DNA from: an uncultured Pseudomonadota bacterium
GTDB taxonomy: Bacteria > Pseudomonadota > Gammaproteobacteria > Steroidobacterales > Steroidobacteraceae
Assembly: GCA_903832085.1 (NCBI GenBank)
Contig: CAIKZZ010000008.1
Location: forward strand, 40,258-104,257
Direction: 5' to 3'
DNA: 64,000 nucleotides
Positions 33,283-42,589 of this stretch are shown here, one piece after another. Position 1 is the stretch's first letter. Every line of letters starts with the position of its first letter. Both the position numbers and the translations under genes were made by a program. A model generated the notes under the pieces. The model made no database searches. It had not been told where the DNA came from and worked only from the letters and a program-made list of their open reading frames with translations.

Positions 33283-36200
33283 TTAGAACTGTGCCGAGAT
33301 GTGCGCGTACATGTAACGACCCATTGTGTCGTACGTGCCCACCCAGGTGTTGTCATTACACGTCAAGTTTGGGCAGTTCGAATAGTTGCCGTTGTATGCC
33401 AACGGTGGCAACCGATCCGAAATGTTGTTCACACCCAAACGCAACGTCACGCCCGTGGCCACTGGCATCGATGCTGACAGATCGATGTAGTTCCACGCCT
33501 GATAATGAGCGCCCGGTGGGAAGTAGGGCTTCGCGAGCGCTGGGTTGCCGTCCGTCGAGTCCTGATCCACCGAACCGATATAACGCCACCGTGCGGTCAC
33601 ATCCAAGCCCTTCCATGGCGTCGCCCACGTGCTGGTAAACACATGACGCCACTTAGGCGTTGGCGAACCGCAGGTACTGCCGTAGAGGCCCGCGCAATCA
33701 AACGAACCACCGGTCGGCAAAGGCTGGGTGGTCAATGCCTGCACGTGGGTGCCGTTCAATGACAGACCCAACTTACCCATCGATCCCAACGACAGTGTGT
33801 AGTGCGAGGCCAGGTCGATACCCTTGGTCTGTACCGTACCAATGTTCTGCTCAGTAGCGGCAACATAGTCGTTGTTGTTGAACCAGAGCGAGCCGGTTTG
33901 TGGATCGCGATGGATCAAACTGCAAAGATCTTGTTGACCTGTGTTTGCGCAGTTGGCGATGATGGTATCTGACGACAGCGACGCGATCGTGTTCTTGATC
34001 TTGATGTCGTAGTAGTCGATCGTCACCACAAGCCCTGGAAGCGCTTTAGGCTGCATCACAACACCGAAGCTGAAGGTGTCAGCCACTTCAGGCGTCAGGT
34101 TCGGGTTACCACCAGACGATGTATTAATCTGCGCTGCGGTGTTCGGCAAAATCTTGCCATACTGACCCGCCGTGACGCCCGTGTTCAAACACTGCTGCAA
34201 AGTGTACTGCGGGGTTGAGCCCCAGCATGGATCAGCCACACCGCCTGAACCCACCACGGATGGGCTGTACAGGTCACCGATGCTGGGTGCGCGCACGGCG
34301 CGGTTGTAGCTACCGCGGAAGCGCACGTCCGAAATCGGCGCGTACTCAACTCCGAACTTATAAGTATTCGTGCTAAACCCTGAGGTGTAGGTCGAATAGC
34401 GATAGCCGCCATCGGCCGACAACACGTAGATGCCAGGCTTGTCATCAACCAAGGGGAGACGGAACTCACCAAATACTTCCGCGACATGGAAGCCACCGTG
34501 GATCGCACTGAAGGCGCCGTTGCCGCCCGATGCAAAGCCGTTCGCAAAGATGTAGTCCGGATCAAAATCGAAGTGTTCCTGACGGTACTCAGCACCCACG
34601 TTAACAATCACGCCGCTCGCAGCCGTCGGTACTTTCCAGCCGTACTTACCTAAGTCACCCGTGGCAGACGCCGACGCGATGTACTCAAGCGACTTGGTCG
34701 AGTAGGTCGACTGCACAGTCAGATACTTCAGCTGATCAGGGGTCACGCCGCCTGGGTTCCAAATATTCCATGGCACGCACGCGGTGTCTGAACCGTTGAG
34801 CGCTGAATTACACACTGGCGCACCTGCAGCGACGCCCGCGACACCACCGGTTGCTGGGTTCGGCACCACATCAAGCGCACGCAACACCTGCTGCGCCCCG
34901 AGAAAGCCGCCCTCCACGTCCTGGAAGGTCGTAATGCCGACCTGACCATGGATGTCGTAGGACCACGCATCGTTCAGTTTACCCTTCGCGCCCAAGACTT
35001 CACGGAACGAGTTTGAATAGTAATTATCCAAACGTGGACCGCTTTCCACACTGCGACGTGCGGCGAGCAGCGTGATGTCACCATTCGTACCGCCCCACTG
35101 AGCCTCGTTCGCTGCAATCGCACTTGGGCTGCAAATGGTCGAGGCAAAATCAGCCGGGATGAGTGGGTTTAAGTTCGAGCAATGCAAGTTCAGCTGACCG
35201 AACGCAAACAAGCCGCTGGGGCCGTACTGTGCGGTCGAGCTATTCCGCGCATACATGAACTCTGAGTACACGTTGGTGTGCTCGTTCACGTCATAATTGA
35301 AGAAGGCGCCGGCAGTGTAACGCTCAGAGGCGCGCTGCAGATAGCTGATGCCTCCGTAGTTATAGGAATCGCGCGAACCGTTGTAACCGCGGATGCCGCC
35401 CGCTGGATTGACCGTGGCGTCTGCAATGGCGGTGGAGGTGTGTCCGGCTGGGGTTAAGCCTAAGTCCAAGAAGCGTCCCGTGGCGCTGGAGCTTGAACCA
35501 CCGCAAGCCACTTGTTTGCCCGCTTTGATGGCGGTGATGCTGCCCGGCGTATTGAGCGTGCAACCGGCGTAATCGTATTGGTTGCCAACCGCAGGCTCGC
35601 TGTTCAAGTACCCAAAATACACCGTCGCGTTGCCTTTGCCGTCAGCAAAGTTCGATCCTGCAACGATGGAAACGTTCTTGTTCGCACCCGCGCGCACCGT
35701 GCCCTCTGGCGCTGGATTGTTACGCTGAGCCAACAAGTCCAACAAGAATTCGTTGTTGTTCTTGTGCTGATTGATGCCGTAATCGACGTCAACCTTAACG
35801 CCTTCAAAGTGGGTGTTCAGCACAAAGTTCACGACGCCCGCGACCGCGTCTGCGCCGTACACGGAGGAGGCACCACCGGTGAGTACGTCGACGCGCTCGA
35901 CCAGACCCGCAGGCAGCTGGTTGATATCAGCAACCGACGATGTGCCCAAGCCCGCGCCCGGGCTCATACGGAAGCCATCCACCAGCACCAAGGTGCGAGC
36001 GGAACCCAAACCACGCAAGCTCACCGTCGCGGTGCCGTTTGAGCTGATCGACTGCCCCGAGCTATTTTCCGCAACCACCTGCGGCAAGCTATTCAACAAA
36101 TCTTCGGCGCGCACAAGGCCCGTCTTTTGGATATCGATTGCCGTGAGGCTGGTCACGGGACTAATCGACACGTCATTCGGGGACTGCTGAATGCGCGATC

Positions 36201-36339
36201 CGGTCACAACCACGTCTTGCAACACAGGATCCGCTGGAGCGGTCTGCGCAAAGGCCGCATGGCTGCTAAGGGTTGTTGCCGTTGCAGCGAGGGCGAATCG
36301 AATTGCACGGCGGACCATTAGACTTGTTGAATTTTGCAT
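33283..36339 (-). CDS. TonB-dependent receptor 2
   Basis: 1018 residues from the ATG at 36339, chosen because it has GAGGGA upstream and starts a proper signal peptide (MQNSTSLMVRRAIRFALAA... ending HAAFAQ). Then DVVVTGSRIQQ as TonB-box region, plug with IQKTGLVRAEDLLNSLPQV, VSLRGLGSARTLVLVDGFRM and GGASSVYGADAVAGVVNFVLNTHFEGVK, and a barrel ending YAHISAQF. Shares the plug, ACVPWNIW and other loop cysteines with receptor 1, so the two are paralogues. Import ligand unknown. Confidence 0.95.
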   Translation of the reverse strand: MQNSTSLMVRRAIRFALAATATTLSSHAAFAQTAPADPVLQDVVVTGSRIQQSPNDVSISPVTSLTAIDIQKTGLVRAEDLLNSLPQVVAENSSGQSISSNGTATVSLRGLGSARTLVLVDGFRMSPGAGLGTSSVADINQLPAGLVERVDVLTGGASSVYGADAVAGVVNFVLNTHFEGVKVDVDYGINQHKNNNEFLLDLLAQRNNPAPEGTVRAGANKNVSIVAGSNFADGKGNATVYFGYLNSEPAVGNQYDYAGCTLNTPGSITAIKAGKQVACGGSSSSATGRFLDLGLTPAGHTSTAIADATVNPAGGIRGYNGSRDSYNYGGISYLQRASERYTAGAFFNYDVNEHTNVYSEFMYARNSSTAQYGPSGLFAFGQLNLHCSNLNPLIPADFASTICSPSAIAANEAQWGGTNGDITLLAARRSVESGPRLDNYYSNSFREVLGAKGKLNDAWSYDIHGQVGITTFQDVEGGFLGAQQVLRALDVVPNPATGGVAGVAAGAPVCNSALNGSDTACVPWNIWNPGGVTPDQLKYLTVQSTYSTKSLEYIASASATGDLGKYGWKVPTAASGVIVNVGAEYRQEHFDFDPDYIFANGFASGGNGAFSAIHGGFHVAEVFGEFRLPLVDDKPGIYVLSADGGYRYSTYTSGFSTNTYKFGVEYAPISDVRFRGSYNRAVRAPSIGDLYSPSVVGSGGVADPCWGSTPQYTLQQCLNTGVTAGQYGKILPNTAAQINTSSGGNPNLTPEVADTFSFGVVMQPKALPGLVVTIDYYDIKIKNTIASLSSDTIIANCANTGQQDLCSLIHRDPQTGSLWFNNNDYVAATEQNIGTVQTKGIDLASHYTLSLGSMGKLGLSLNGTHVQALTTQPLPTGGSFDCAGLYGSTCGSPTPKWRHVFTSTWATPWKGLDVTARWRYIGSVDQDSTDGNPALAKPYFPPGAHYQAWNYIDLSASMPVATGVTLRLGVNNISDRLPPLAYNGNYSNCPNLTCNDNTWVGTYDTMGRYMYAHISAQF

Positions 36340-36597
36340 AATTCCCTCAGAAAAAATCCATTCGGACTCTAAATTGCTCATCGTCAACCAGGTGCTGGCA
36401 GACCAAATATGGACGATCCAAACGCACATTCGCACGGTTGGACCCCATTAATGACAAGGACGTTACAGCAGGTCGTATCAATAAACAACTGTTTTAGGTC
36501 AGTTCCATCTAGGGATTTATGCCGCGAGAGACATTATTGTTGTTTTTATGCGACATTTAGCGTACGTAAAATGGCCGGCCTGCGTGGCCGTGCACTT

Positions 36598-37260
36598 TTA
36601 TGGTGCCGCCTCGGTAAACCAACAATTGGTAGCGACCGTGATCCGTGTATCCGCACCATAAAAAGGTGTGACCTCGTGGAAAAGATACGAGGGAAATACC
36701 ACCAACTGCCCAGCACGGAGGCGCATTTCCAGTGGCGCACAGGCATAGGTCCGCTCGAAGCCACGATTGGCCGGATCCACGTAGGCGCCGACCCCCTGCC
36801 GAGGATCAAACAGCCGCAATAGGCCGCTGTCAGGATGCTCCGGCACGACCGCGCCGGGCCGCACGCAATACACGGCAGACCATGACGCCAGCGGATGGTT
36901 GTGATTCACAAAACCACCAGCGTACCGCGACACGTGAAACCACGTGTGATTTTGCAGCGTCAGCCGCGCGAGATCCGCCAAGGTCTGTTGGGTGGTCTGA
37001 CACACGACCTGACCGATGGTATCTAGCATAAAGCGCCGCAGTTCCTGCACACAGGACTCTGGCCAACGAAACAAGTTAAACCGGCTTTCGAAAGTTTCAG
37101 CTTGCTGCGTATGACTCGGAGTGGGATTCCGAAACTCATCGTTTTCGCGCGCTAAAAAAAGCGCCTCTAAATCACGGTTCAGCGCCTCACATGACGCCAA
37201 GTGCGCCTCCCCAAACGGCACGGCGAACAACGAATTGATTTTGAGCCCTGCACCTACCAT
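36598..37260 (-). CDS. 2OG-Fe(II) oxygenase family protein A
   Basis: 220 residues from the ATG at 37260, which overlaps the stop of the upstream paralogue; the longer track start would run deep into that gene. TIGR02466-like oxygenase: TLQNHTWFHVSRYAGGFVNHNHPLASWSAVYCV holds the HxH metal site, and LRAGQLVVFPSYLFHEVTPFYGADTRITVATN has the distal His and the Arg that binds 2-oxoglutarate. Probably hydroxylates a small molecule or peptide. It sits between TonB receptor 2 and two paralogues. Confidence 0.88.
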   Translation of the reverse strand: MVGAGLKINSLFAVPFGEAHLASCEALNRDLEALFLARENDEFRNPTPSHTQQAETFESRFNLFRWPESCVQELRRFMLDTIGQVVCQTTQQTLADLARLTLQNHTWFHVSRYAGGFVNHNHPLASWSAVYCVRPGAVVPEHPDSGLLRLFDPRQGVGAYVDPANRGFERTYACAPLEMRLRAGQLVVFPSYLFHEVTPFYGADTRITVATNCWFTEAAP

Positions 37261-37907
37261 TGCGTCATCCCCGTCTGTCCGGGCGCCCTGTAGCGCACCC
37301 GCAAGGTCACCAATATCAAGTCCCCTGCTGCCCGGATCAAACCCACCTCGTGGGTCAAGCTCGCAGGAAATACCGCCATTTGGCCAGGCACTGGCTGCCA
37401 CGACGAATGTCCAGATGCATATTGAGGAACGAGCAGGCTATTGCTTGCGTCCTGAAACATGGTCGTGGGTCGCGGCTCAAACAAGCGCAGTGCCCCGCTA
37501 TCATGCCGCTCAGTCGAGGGTTCAGGGGCCGCAACACAGTAAACTGCACACCACGATGTCAGCGGGTAACTCGTCGCCGGCACACGCCCGTTGGGTCGCA
37601 CGATCGTGAACCAACCCAAGCCCTCAACCGACATAGAGTTCCAGCGCTCTTCAGAAAACTGATTCACGGATGACACAACCGAGTGCACCCCACGAAACAT
37701 CTGGGTCGCCAAACTGCGAACTTTGGGATCCGGCCACAACAAAAGATCCACCGCGCTTTGATAACGCAGCGGGTTTTGCCGCGCAGCATCAGCCGCGGCA
37801 TGCGCGTTAAAAAAACTGGCTAGCTCGCTATTTAAAGCCGCGGCCTCACCTAAACCCACCACGCCAAACGGCATGGCGAACAATGGCTGTACGAAATTAG
37901 TATCCAT
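37254..37907 (-). CDS. Degenerate 2OG-Fe(II) oxygenase paralogue B
   Basis: 217 residues, clearly homologous to its neighbours (SWCAVYCV, DSGALRLFEPR, PGQMAVFPASLTHEVG). The HNHP/HSHP metal site of the other two is ATSYP here (residues 111-115), and the 2OG-binding Arg of DTRITV is replaced by Leu (GDLILV). Only the distal His remains. The frame is intact and its stop overlaps the start of gene A by seven bases. It may be a non-catalytic partner or regulator of gene A, or an early stage of decay. Confidence 0.85.
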   Translation of the reverse strand: MDTNFVQPLFAMPFGVVGLGEAAALNSELASFFNAHAAADAARQNPLRYQSAVDLLLWPDPKVRSLATQMFRGVHSVVSSVNQFSEERWNSMSVEGLGWFTIVRPNGRVPATSYPLTSWCAVYCVAAPEPSTERHDSGALRLFEPRPTTMFQDASNSLLVPQYASGHSSWQPVPGQMAVFPASLTHEVGLIRAAGDLILVTLRVRYRAPGQTGMTQW

Positions 37908-38156
37908 ATTTCAGGCTACCGGCTCCTCGTGTCTCACGGGTTCGGGCGCTACACCCCGTCAACTTGGCTTCGAGTATAACGAACTCAAGCTCAACTGCCC
38001 GTTTCCCTCGGCGTACGAATCGGTCTTGATCCCTATTCCGTACGGCACCACGGCGTTCGTGGGCCCTACAGCCACTTAACTAAACAGGCTATACCACCTA
38101 TTCTAGAGACATAGCGCGCTCACCAATCACTCTACCGCAGAACGGGAACTCATCAG

Positions 38157-38810
38157 ATGAAGGCTCCGGAAATTCGTATTGAAACACTGTTTGCCACACC
38201 TCTTGCGCTCATCGAGCATCCGTACTGTGAAGCGCTCAACAGTTCGCTCGAAGAATTGTTCTTGTCACGTGAGACGTCGGCCTACCAAAATCCCCGGCCA
38301 TCGCACCTACCGCAACCCGAGACCTTTGAGAGCCGCTTCGATCTATTTCACTGGCCGGAGCCGGCGGTCCGTCAGCTACGCGAGTTCATGTTAGGATCAG
38401 TGCTCGACGTTGTGCGCGAGCTCAACCACTACACCCCTGAGGAAGTCGCAGCCCTCACCCTCAAGAATGACACTTGGTTTCATGTGATGAGGCGCAATGG
38501 CTCCTTCGTCGCTCACAGCCATCCCATGGCCTCCTGGTCTGCGGTGTATTGCGTACGTGGCGGTGAGGAGGTCCCTCAGCGTAAGGACAGTGGACTACTG
38601 CGCTTTTTAGATACTCGCGGCACCACCAATTTTTTGGATGCGGGCAATGCGCGACTCGAACCTCCCTATAGTGCTGGACACTTTTCGGTACGCTTAAAAC
38701 CCGGGCAGCTCGTCATTTTTCCAGCACACCTCGTCCATGAAGTAGCGCCGTTTTTTGGATCAGACACCCGCATTACGGTTGCTAGTAACTGCTGGTTTGA
38801 TCGCCGCTAA
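38157..38810 (+). CDS. 2OG-Fe(II) oxygenase family protein C
   Basis: 217 residues, very close to gene A along its length: FESRFDLFHWPEPAVRQLREFM, TLKNDTWFHVMRRNGSFVAHSHPMASWSAVYCV with the HxH site, DSGLLRFLDTRG, and LVHEVAPFFGSDTRITVASN with distal His and Arg. All expected catalytic residues are present. Transcribed away from A and B across 249 bases (37908-38156) in which no gene could be supported. The MATE exporter follows 49 bases downstream and may share its transcript. Confidence 0.9.
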   Translation: MKAPEIRIETLFATPLALIEHPYCEALNSSLEELFLSRETSAYQNPRPSHLPQPETFESRFDLFHWPEPAVRQLREFMLGSVLDVVRELNHYTPEEVAALTLKNDTWFHVMRRNGSFVAHSHPMASWSAVYCVRGGEEVPQRKDSGLLRFLDTRGTTNFLDAGNARLEPPYSAGHFSVRLKPGQLVIFPAHLVHEVAPFFGSDTRITVASNCWFDRR

Positions 38811-38859
38811 TCTGCCGATATATGCCTCAGCCTGCTACAGATAACGCTACCATGTGCCG

Positions 38860-40233
38860 ATGAAACAACACAGCAATGCCCTGACTGAAGGGCCGATCGC
38901 GCGCTCTTTGATTGCCTTCACGATTCCCATTTTATTAGGCAACGTCCTGCAATCCCTGAATGGCAGCGTCAATGCTATCTGGGTGGGTCGCTTTTTGGGT
39001 GAAGCCGCTCTGTCGGCAACGGCAATTGCCAATAGTGTGCTTTTTTTATTGCTAGGTGGTGTGTTCGGAATCTCAATGGCTGCGACCATTTTGATCGCGC
39101 AGTATGTGGGCGCACAAAACATGGAGGCCGCACGGCGCGTCGTTGGAGCAAGCGGGACATTCTTTGCACTTATTGCGACAGTGATTGCGAGCGCAGGCTT
39201 TATTTGGGTCACTCCACTCCTAGTTGCTATGCATGCCCCCATACAAGCAATACCCCTCGCGCGCGATTATTTGCGCATCCTCTTTATTGCCATCCCATTT
39301 TTATATATCTACACCTATGTCATGGCGGTTTTACGCGGCGCGGGCGATTCAAAAACACCATTGAAGTTTCTGGTGCTATCGGTTGGCCTTGATATTGTCT
39401 TAAATCCGCTACTCATTTTTGGTGCCGGCCCGATTCCAAAACTCGGCATCGCAGGCTCTGCCTTAGCTACCTTAATTGCCAACGCAGTGAGCTTAGGCGC
39501 CTTGCTCACGTACCTTTATCGCAGCCGCCATCCGCTGTGTTTGAGAGGTAACGAACTGAGTTATCTGAAGTTCGATACCGCCATTGTCGCCACGCTCTTA
39601 AAGAAGGGCTTGCCGATGGGGCTGCACCTTGTACTGATTTCGGCGAATGCCGTTGCAGTGATCAGTCTTGTGAATCGCTTCGGTACTGATACAACCGCCG
39701 CCTATGGTGCTGTCTGGCAGTTATGGAATTACCTACAAATGCCTGCATTTGCTATTGGTGCTGCCGTGTCCTCTATGGCAGCCCAAAATGTCGGGGCCCA
39801 GCGCTGGGACCGCGTCTCACGGATTGCACACACCGGATTACTCTCGCATCTCGTGCTCACTGGAACACTAGTACTAATTTTACTTTTACTTAATCGTCAG
39901 GCGCTTAGCCTGTTCCTTGCCCCAGGCGCCGCTTTGAGCATCGCCGATCATATTAACCAAACAAGCGCTTGGTCATTCATTTTCTATGGCATTGCCATGG
40001 TTCTGTATGGCGTGGTGCGCTCTACGGGCGCGGTGATTGTGCCCGTCGTAGCCCTTGCGATCTCACTCTGGGGAGTCCGCTTACCGTGCGCCGCTTTGCT
40101 AATGCCATTATATGAAGCCGATGCGATTTGGTGGAGCTTCCCTATCTCCGCTTTAGTTTCAGCAACTCTCGCTGTCACCTATTATTATTTTGGCAACTGG
40201 CGCTCGGCTCATATGCTGCCTGCAACCAATTAG
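38860..40233 (+). CDS. MATE family efflux transporter
   Basis: 457 residues from the ATG at 38860 (the track's GTG is two codons earlier). About 12 membrane helices in two related halves; N-terminal LTEGPIARSLIAFTIPILLGNVLQSLNGSVNAIWVGRFLGEAALSA is typical of MATE/NorM-DinF proteins, with GISMAATILIAQYVGAQN following. It exports organic molecules using Na+ or H+ gradients. Behind an oxygenase gene on the same strand, it could export the product of the modification cluster, but a general drug exporter is equally possible. Confidence 0.92.
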   Translation: MKQHSNALTEGPIARSLIAFTIPILLGNVLQSLNGSVNAIWVGRFLGEAALSATAIANSVLFLLLGGVFGISMAATILIAQYVGAQNMEAARRVVGASGTFFALIATVIASAGFIWVTPLLVAMHAPIQAIPLARDYLRILFIAIPFLYIYTYVMAVLRGAGDSKTPLKFLVLSVGLDIVLNPLLIFGAGPIPKLGIAGSALATLIANAVSLGALLTYLYRSRHPLCLRGNELSYLKFDTAIVATLLKKGLPMGLHLVLISANAVAVISLVNRFGTDTTAAYGAVWQLWNYLQMPAFAIGAAVSSMAAQNVGAQRWDRVSRIAHTGLLSHLVLTGTLVLILLLLNRQALSLFLAPGAALSIADHINQTSAWSFIFYGIAMVLYGVVRSTGAVIVPVVALAISLWGVRLPCAALLMPLYEADAIWWSFPISALVSATLAVTYYYFGNWRSAHMLPATN

Positions 40234-40365
40234 GCGACTATTACTTACATCGCAAGGCGCTTCACCAAACGGCCGATGCGACAAAAATACTTACGGACTC
40301 CTGCTTTTTTAAAATGATTACAAGCAGGCATTCTCGTGCGGGTATGATGAGTGGACGGCATCACC

Positions 40366-42588
40366 ATGGAGCTCCTCGTGCCCTATTCCACGCGTCCTTG
40401 CGCAAAAGCGCTGTATCACATTCCACTCCTCCTGCTCTGCTTAGTATTTTCCATGACCACATCAGCGCACTGCCCCTGCAAAGCAACTCCTGAAGATAAT
40501 CTGCTGTTGCGTCCGTGGAGTGGCCCATTTGGTGGCGTCCCGCCCTTCGACAAGGTGCAGATTGGCGATTTTAAGTCGGCGCTCAGTGCTGCGATGGAGG
40601 ATCAACTTGCCGAGATCGCAACGATCGCTAAGAACCCTGCGCCTGCAACGTTTGAGAACACCATACTTGCTATGGAACGAGCGGGCCGCTCACTTGATCG
40701 AGTCAGTCGTGTTTTTGGGGTGTACACATCAACGCTAAATAGCACAGACGTGCAGGCTGTTGAGGCTACCATGGCGCCATTGCTTGCGGCTCATGAAGAT
40801 ATGATCGTACAAAACTCTGCGCTGTTTGCACGGATTAAAAGTGTTTATGCGACCCGTGACTCAACGCAACTGAATACTGAGCAACAACGACTTGTCTGGC
40901 TTGTTTACACGAACTTCGTACGCGCCGGCGCGCAGCTACTCCCCACACAGAAAGAACGCCTATCAACGATCAACCAAGAGCTTGCCACGCACTACACCAC
41001 ATTCTCGCAGAATCTATTATCCGACGAGAACGATCACTGGCTTGAACTGAAGACCGAGGCAGACTTTGTTGGCCTGCCTGTATCGGTTGCAAATGGATTT
41101 AAAGCAGCCGCTACCGCGCGTGGCATCAAAGCTTTAGGTGCGGTACTAAACACGCGCTCTAGTGTCGAGCCTTTTCTCGAGTACTCTACCCGGCGCGATC
41201 TGCGGGAAGCAGTATGGCGCACCTTCGTCAATCGTGGTGATAATGGTGACGCGCGTGACAATAATGCACTCGTCCAACAAATACTTAAGCTGCGAGCAGA
41301 ACGCGCGAAGCTATTGGGTTACCCGACGCATGCCCATTGGCGTCTTGAAAATGCAATGGCGAAGACTCCAGAGCGTGCTGTTGAGCTGATGGAGGCAGTC
41401 TGGCCTGCCGCCGTCGCTCGGGTACGTGAGGAAGTCGCGGACATGCAGGCAATCGCGGACAGTGATAGCGCCAAAGAGGGCGGACAGAAGCTCACGATTG
41501 AGCCTTGGGACTATCGGTTTTATGCCGAGAAAGTGCGTAAGGAAAAATACGACCTCGATGCGAATGAGGTAAAACCCTATCTGCAGCTCGAGAAACTACG
41601 CGACGGGATGTTCTGGGTAGCAGGACAACTTTATGGCTTTCATTTTCAAGAAGTGCCCAAAGGACAAGTGCCGGTTGCGCATCCAGATATACGAGTGTTT
41701 GAAGTCACAGATGATAAACGCCAGCATGTGGGTCTTTGGTATTTTGATCCCTATGCACGTAAAGACAAGCGCTCAGGCGCTTGGATGAACGCCTACCGCG
41801 ATCAGGAGAACTTTGATTCGGTTGTGCATACCATCGTGTCAAACAACTCGAATTTCAGTAAAGCAAAAGCGGGTGACCCAATTTTAGTTAGTTGGGAAGA
41901 CGCAACAACGCTATTTCATGAGTTTGGGCATGCACTCCATGGACTGTCATCGAACGTGCATTACCCTTCCTTGTCAGGGACTGCCGTTTCTAGAGACTAC
42001 GTCGAATTCCCATCACAGCTGCTTGAGCACTGGCTCTCAACTCCGGAAGTTTTAAATCGCTACGCACTGCATGTGAAGACCGGCAAGCCAATGCCAGTTG
42101 AACTCGTTGATAAAATTCGTCGGGCAGCGACGTTCAATCAAGGCTTCATTACAGTTGAGTATCTTTCAAGTGCCCTCATCGATATGAAACTGCATTTGGC
42201 AGGTGACGCCTTTATCGATCCTAAGCAGTTCGAAAAAGAGACCTTGCAGGCACTCGGGATGCCGCGAGAGATCGTCATGCGCCATCGAACTGCACAGTTC
42301 CAGCATGCATTTGCGGGCGACGGTTATTCGGCTGGCTATTACAGTTACCTGTGGTCAGACACACTATCCGCCGATGCGTGGGAAGCTTTCACAGAAGCCA
42401 ATGGCCCATATGATCTAACGGTCAGCGCCAGGTTAAAAACGGAAGTGCTGTCGATTGGAAACACCAAAGACCCAGCGGATGCCTATCGCGCTTTCCGTGG
42501 CCATGATCCCGGAATCGCAGCACTGATGCGCAAGCGTGGCTTTCCATTACCTAAAGCACCAGTTGGCGCTCCAGAAACTCAGCCGTAA
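40366..42588 (+). CDS. dcp: M3-family peptidyl-dipeptidase, Dcp-like
   Basis: 740 residues from the ATG at 40366, 15 bases after the track's GTG. Hydrophobic N-terminus (ALYHIPLLLLCLVFSMTTSAHC) suggests export to the periplasm, possibly as a lipoprotein. M3A peptidase with zinc motif LFHEFGHALHGL and the downstream FPSQLLEHW. Other Dcp segments are present: NRGDNGDARDNNALVQQILKLRAERAKLLGY, GLWYFDPYARKDKRSGAWM. It removes C-terminal dipeptides from oligopeptides. It converges on the NamZ-like gene. Confidence 0.92.
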   Translation: MELLVPYSTRPCAKALYHIPLLLLCLVFSMTTSAHCPCKATPEDNLLLRPWSGPFGGVPPFDKVQIGDFKSALSAAMEDQLAEIATIAKNPAPATFENTILAMERAGRSLDRVSRVFGVYTSTLNSTDVQAVEATMAPLLAAHEDMIVQNSALFARIKSVYATRDSTQLNTEQQRLVWLVYTNFVRAGAQLLPTQKERLSTINQELATHYTTFSQNLLSDENDHWLELKTEADFVGLPVSVANGFKAAATARGIKALGAVLNTRSSVEPFLEYSTRRDLREAVWRTFVNRGDNGDARDNNALVQQILKLRAERAKLLGYPTHAHWRLENAMAKTPERAVELMEAVWPAAVARVREEVADMQAIADSDSAKEGGQKLTIEPWDYRFYAEKVRKEKYDLDANEVKPYLQLEKLRDGMFWVAGQLYGFHFQEVPKGQVPVAHPDIRVFEVTDDKRQHVGLWYFDPYARKDKRSGAWMNAYRDQENFDSVVHTIVSNNSNFSKAKAGDPILVSWEDATTLFHEFGHALHGLSSNVHYPSLSGTAVSRDYVEFPSQLLEHWLSTPEVLNRYALHVKTGKPMPVELVDKIRRAATFNQGFITVEYLSSALIDMKLHLAGDAFIDPKQFEKETLQALGMPREIVMRHRTAQFQHAFAGDGYSAGYYSYLWSDTLSADAWEAFTEANGPYDLTVSARLKTEVLSIGNTKDPADAYRAFRGHDPGIAALMRKRGFPLPKAPVGAPETQP

Positions 42589-42589
42589 C

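Noticed and set aside
20544-36339. Insertion sequence or transposon carrying the mirrored modules
   Set aside because: No transposase, integrase, tRNA or long terminal repeat was seen; the mirror order comes from paralogous genes, not from a DNA-level inverted repeat that I could detect.
37873-38079. 68-residue plus-strand ORF between the oxygenase genes, considered as a peptide precursor with FEYNE and AYESV
   Set aside because: It starts inside an opposite-strand gene, has no ribosome site or signal peptide, and no repeated core; nothing supports translation. A precursor peptide for the cluster was not found elsewhere either.
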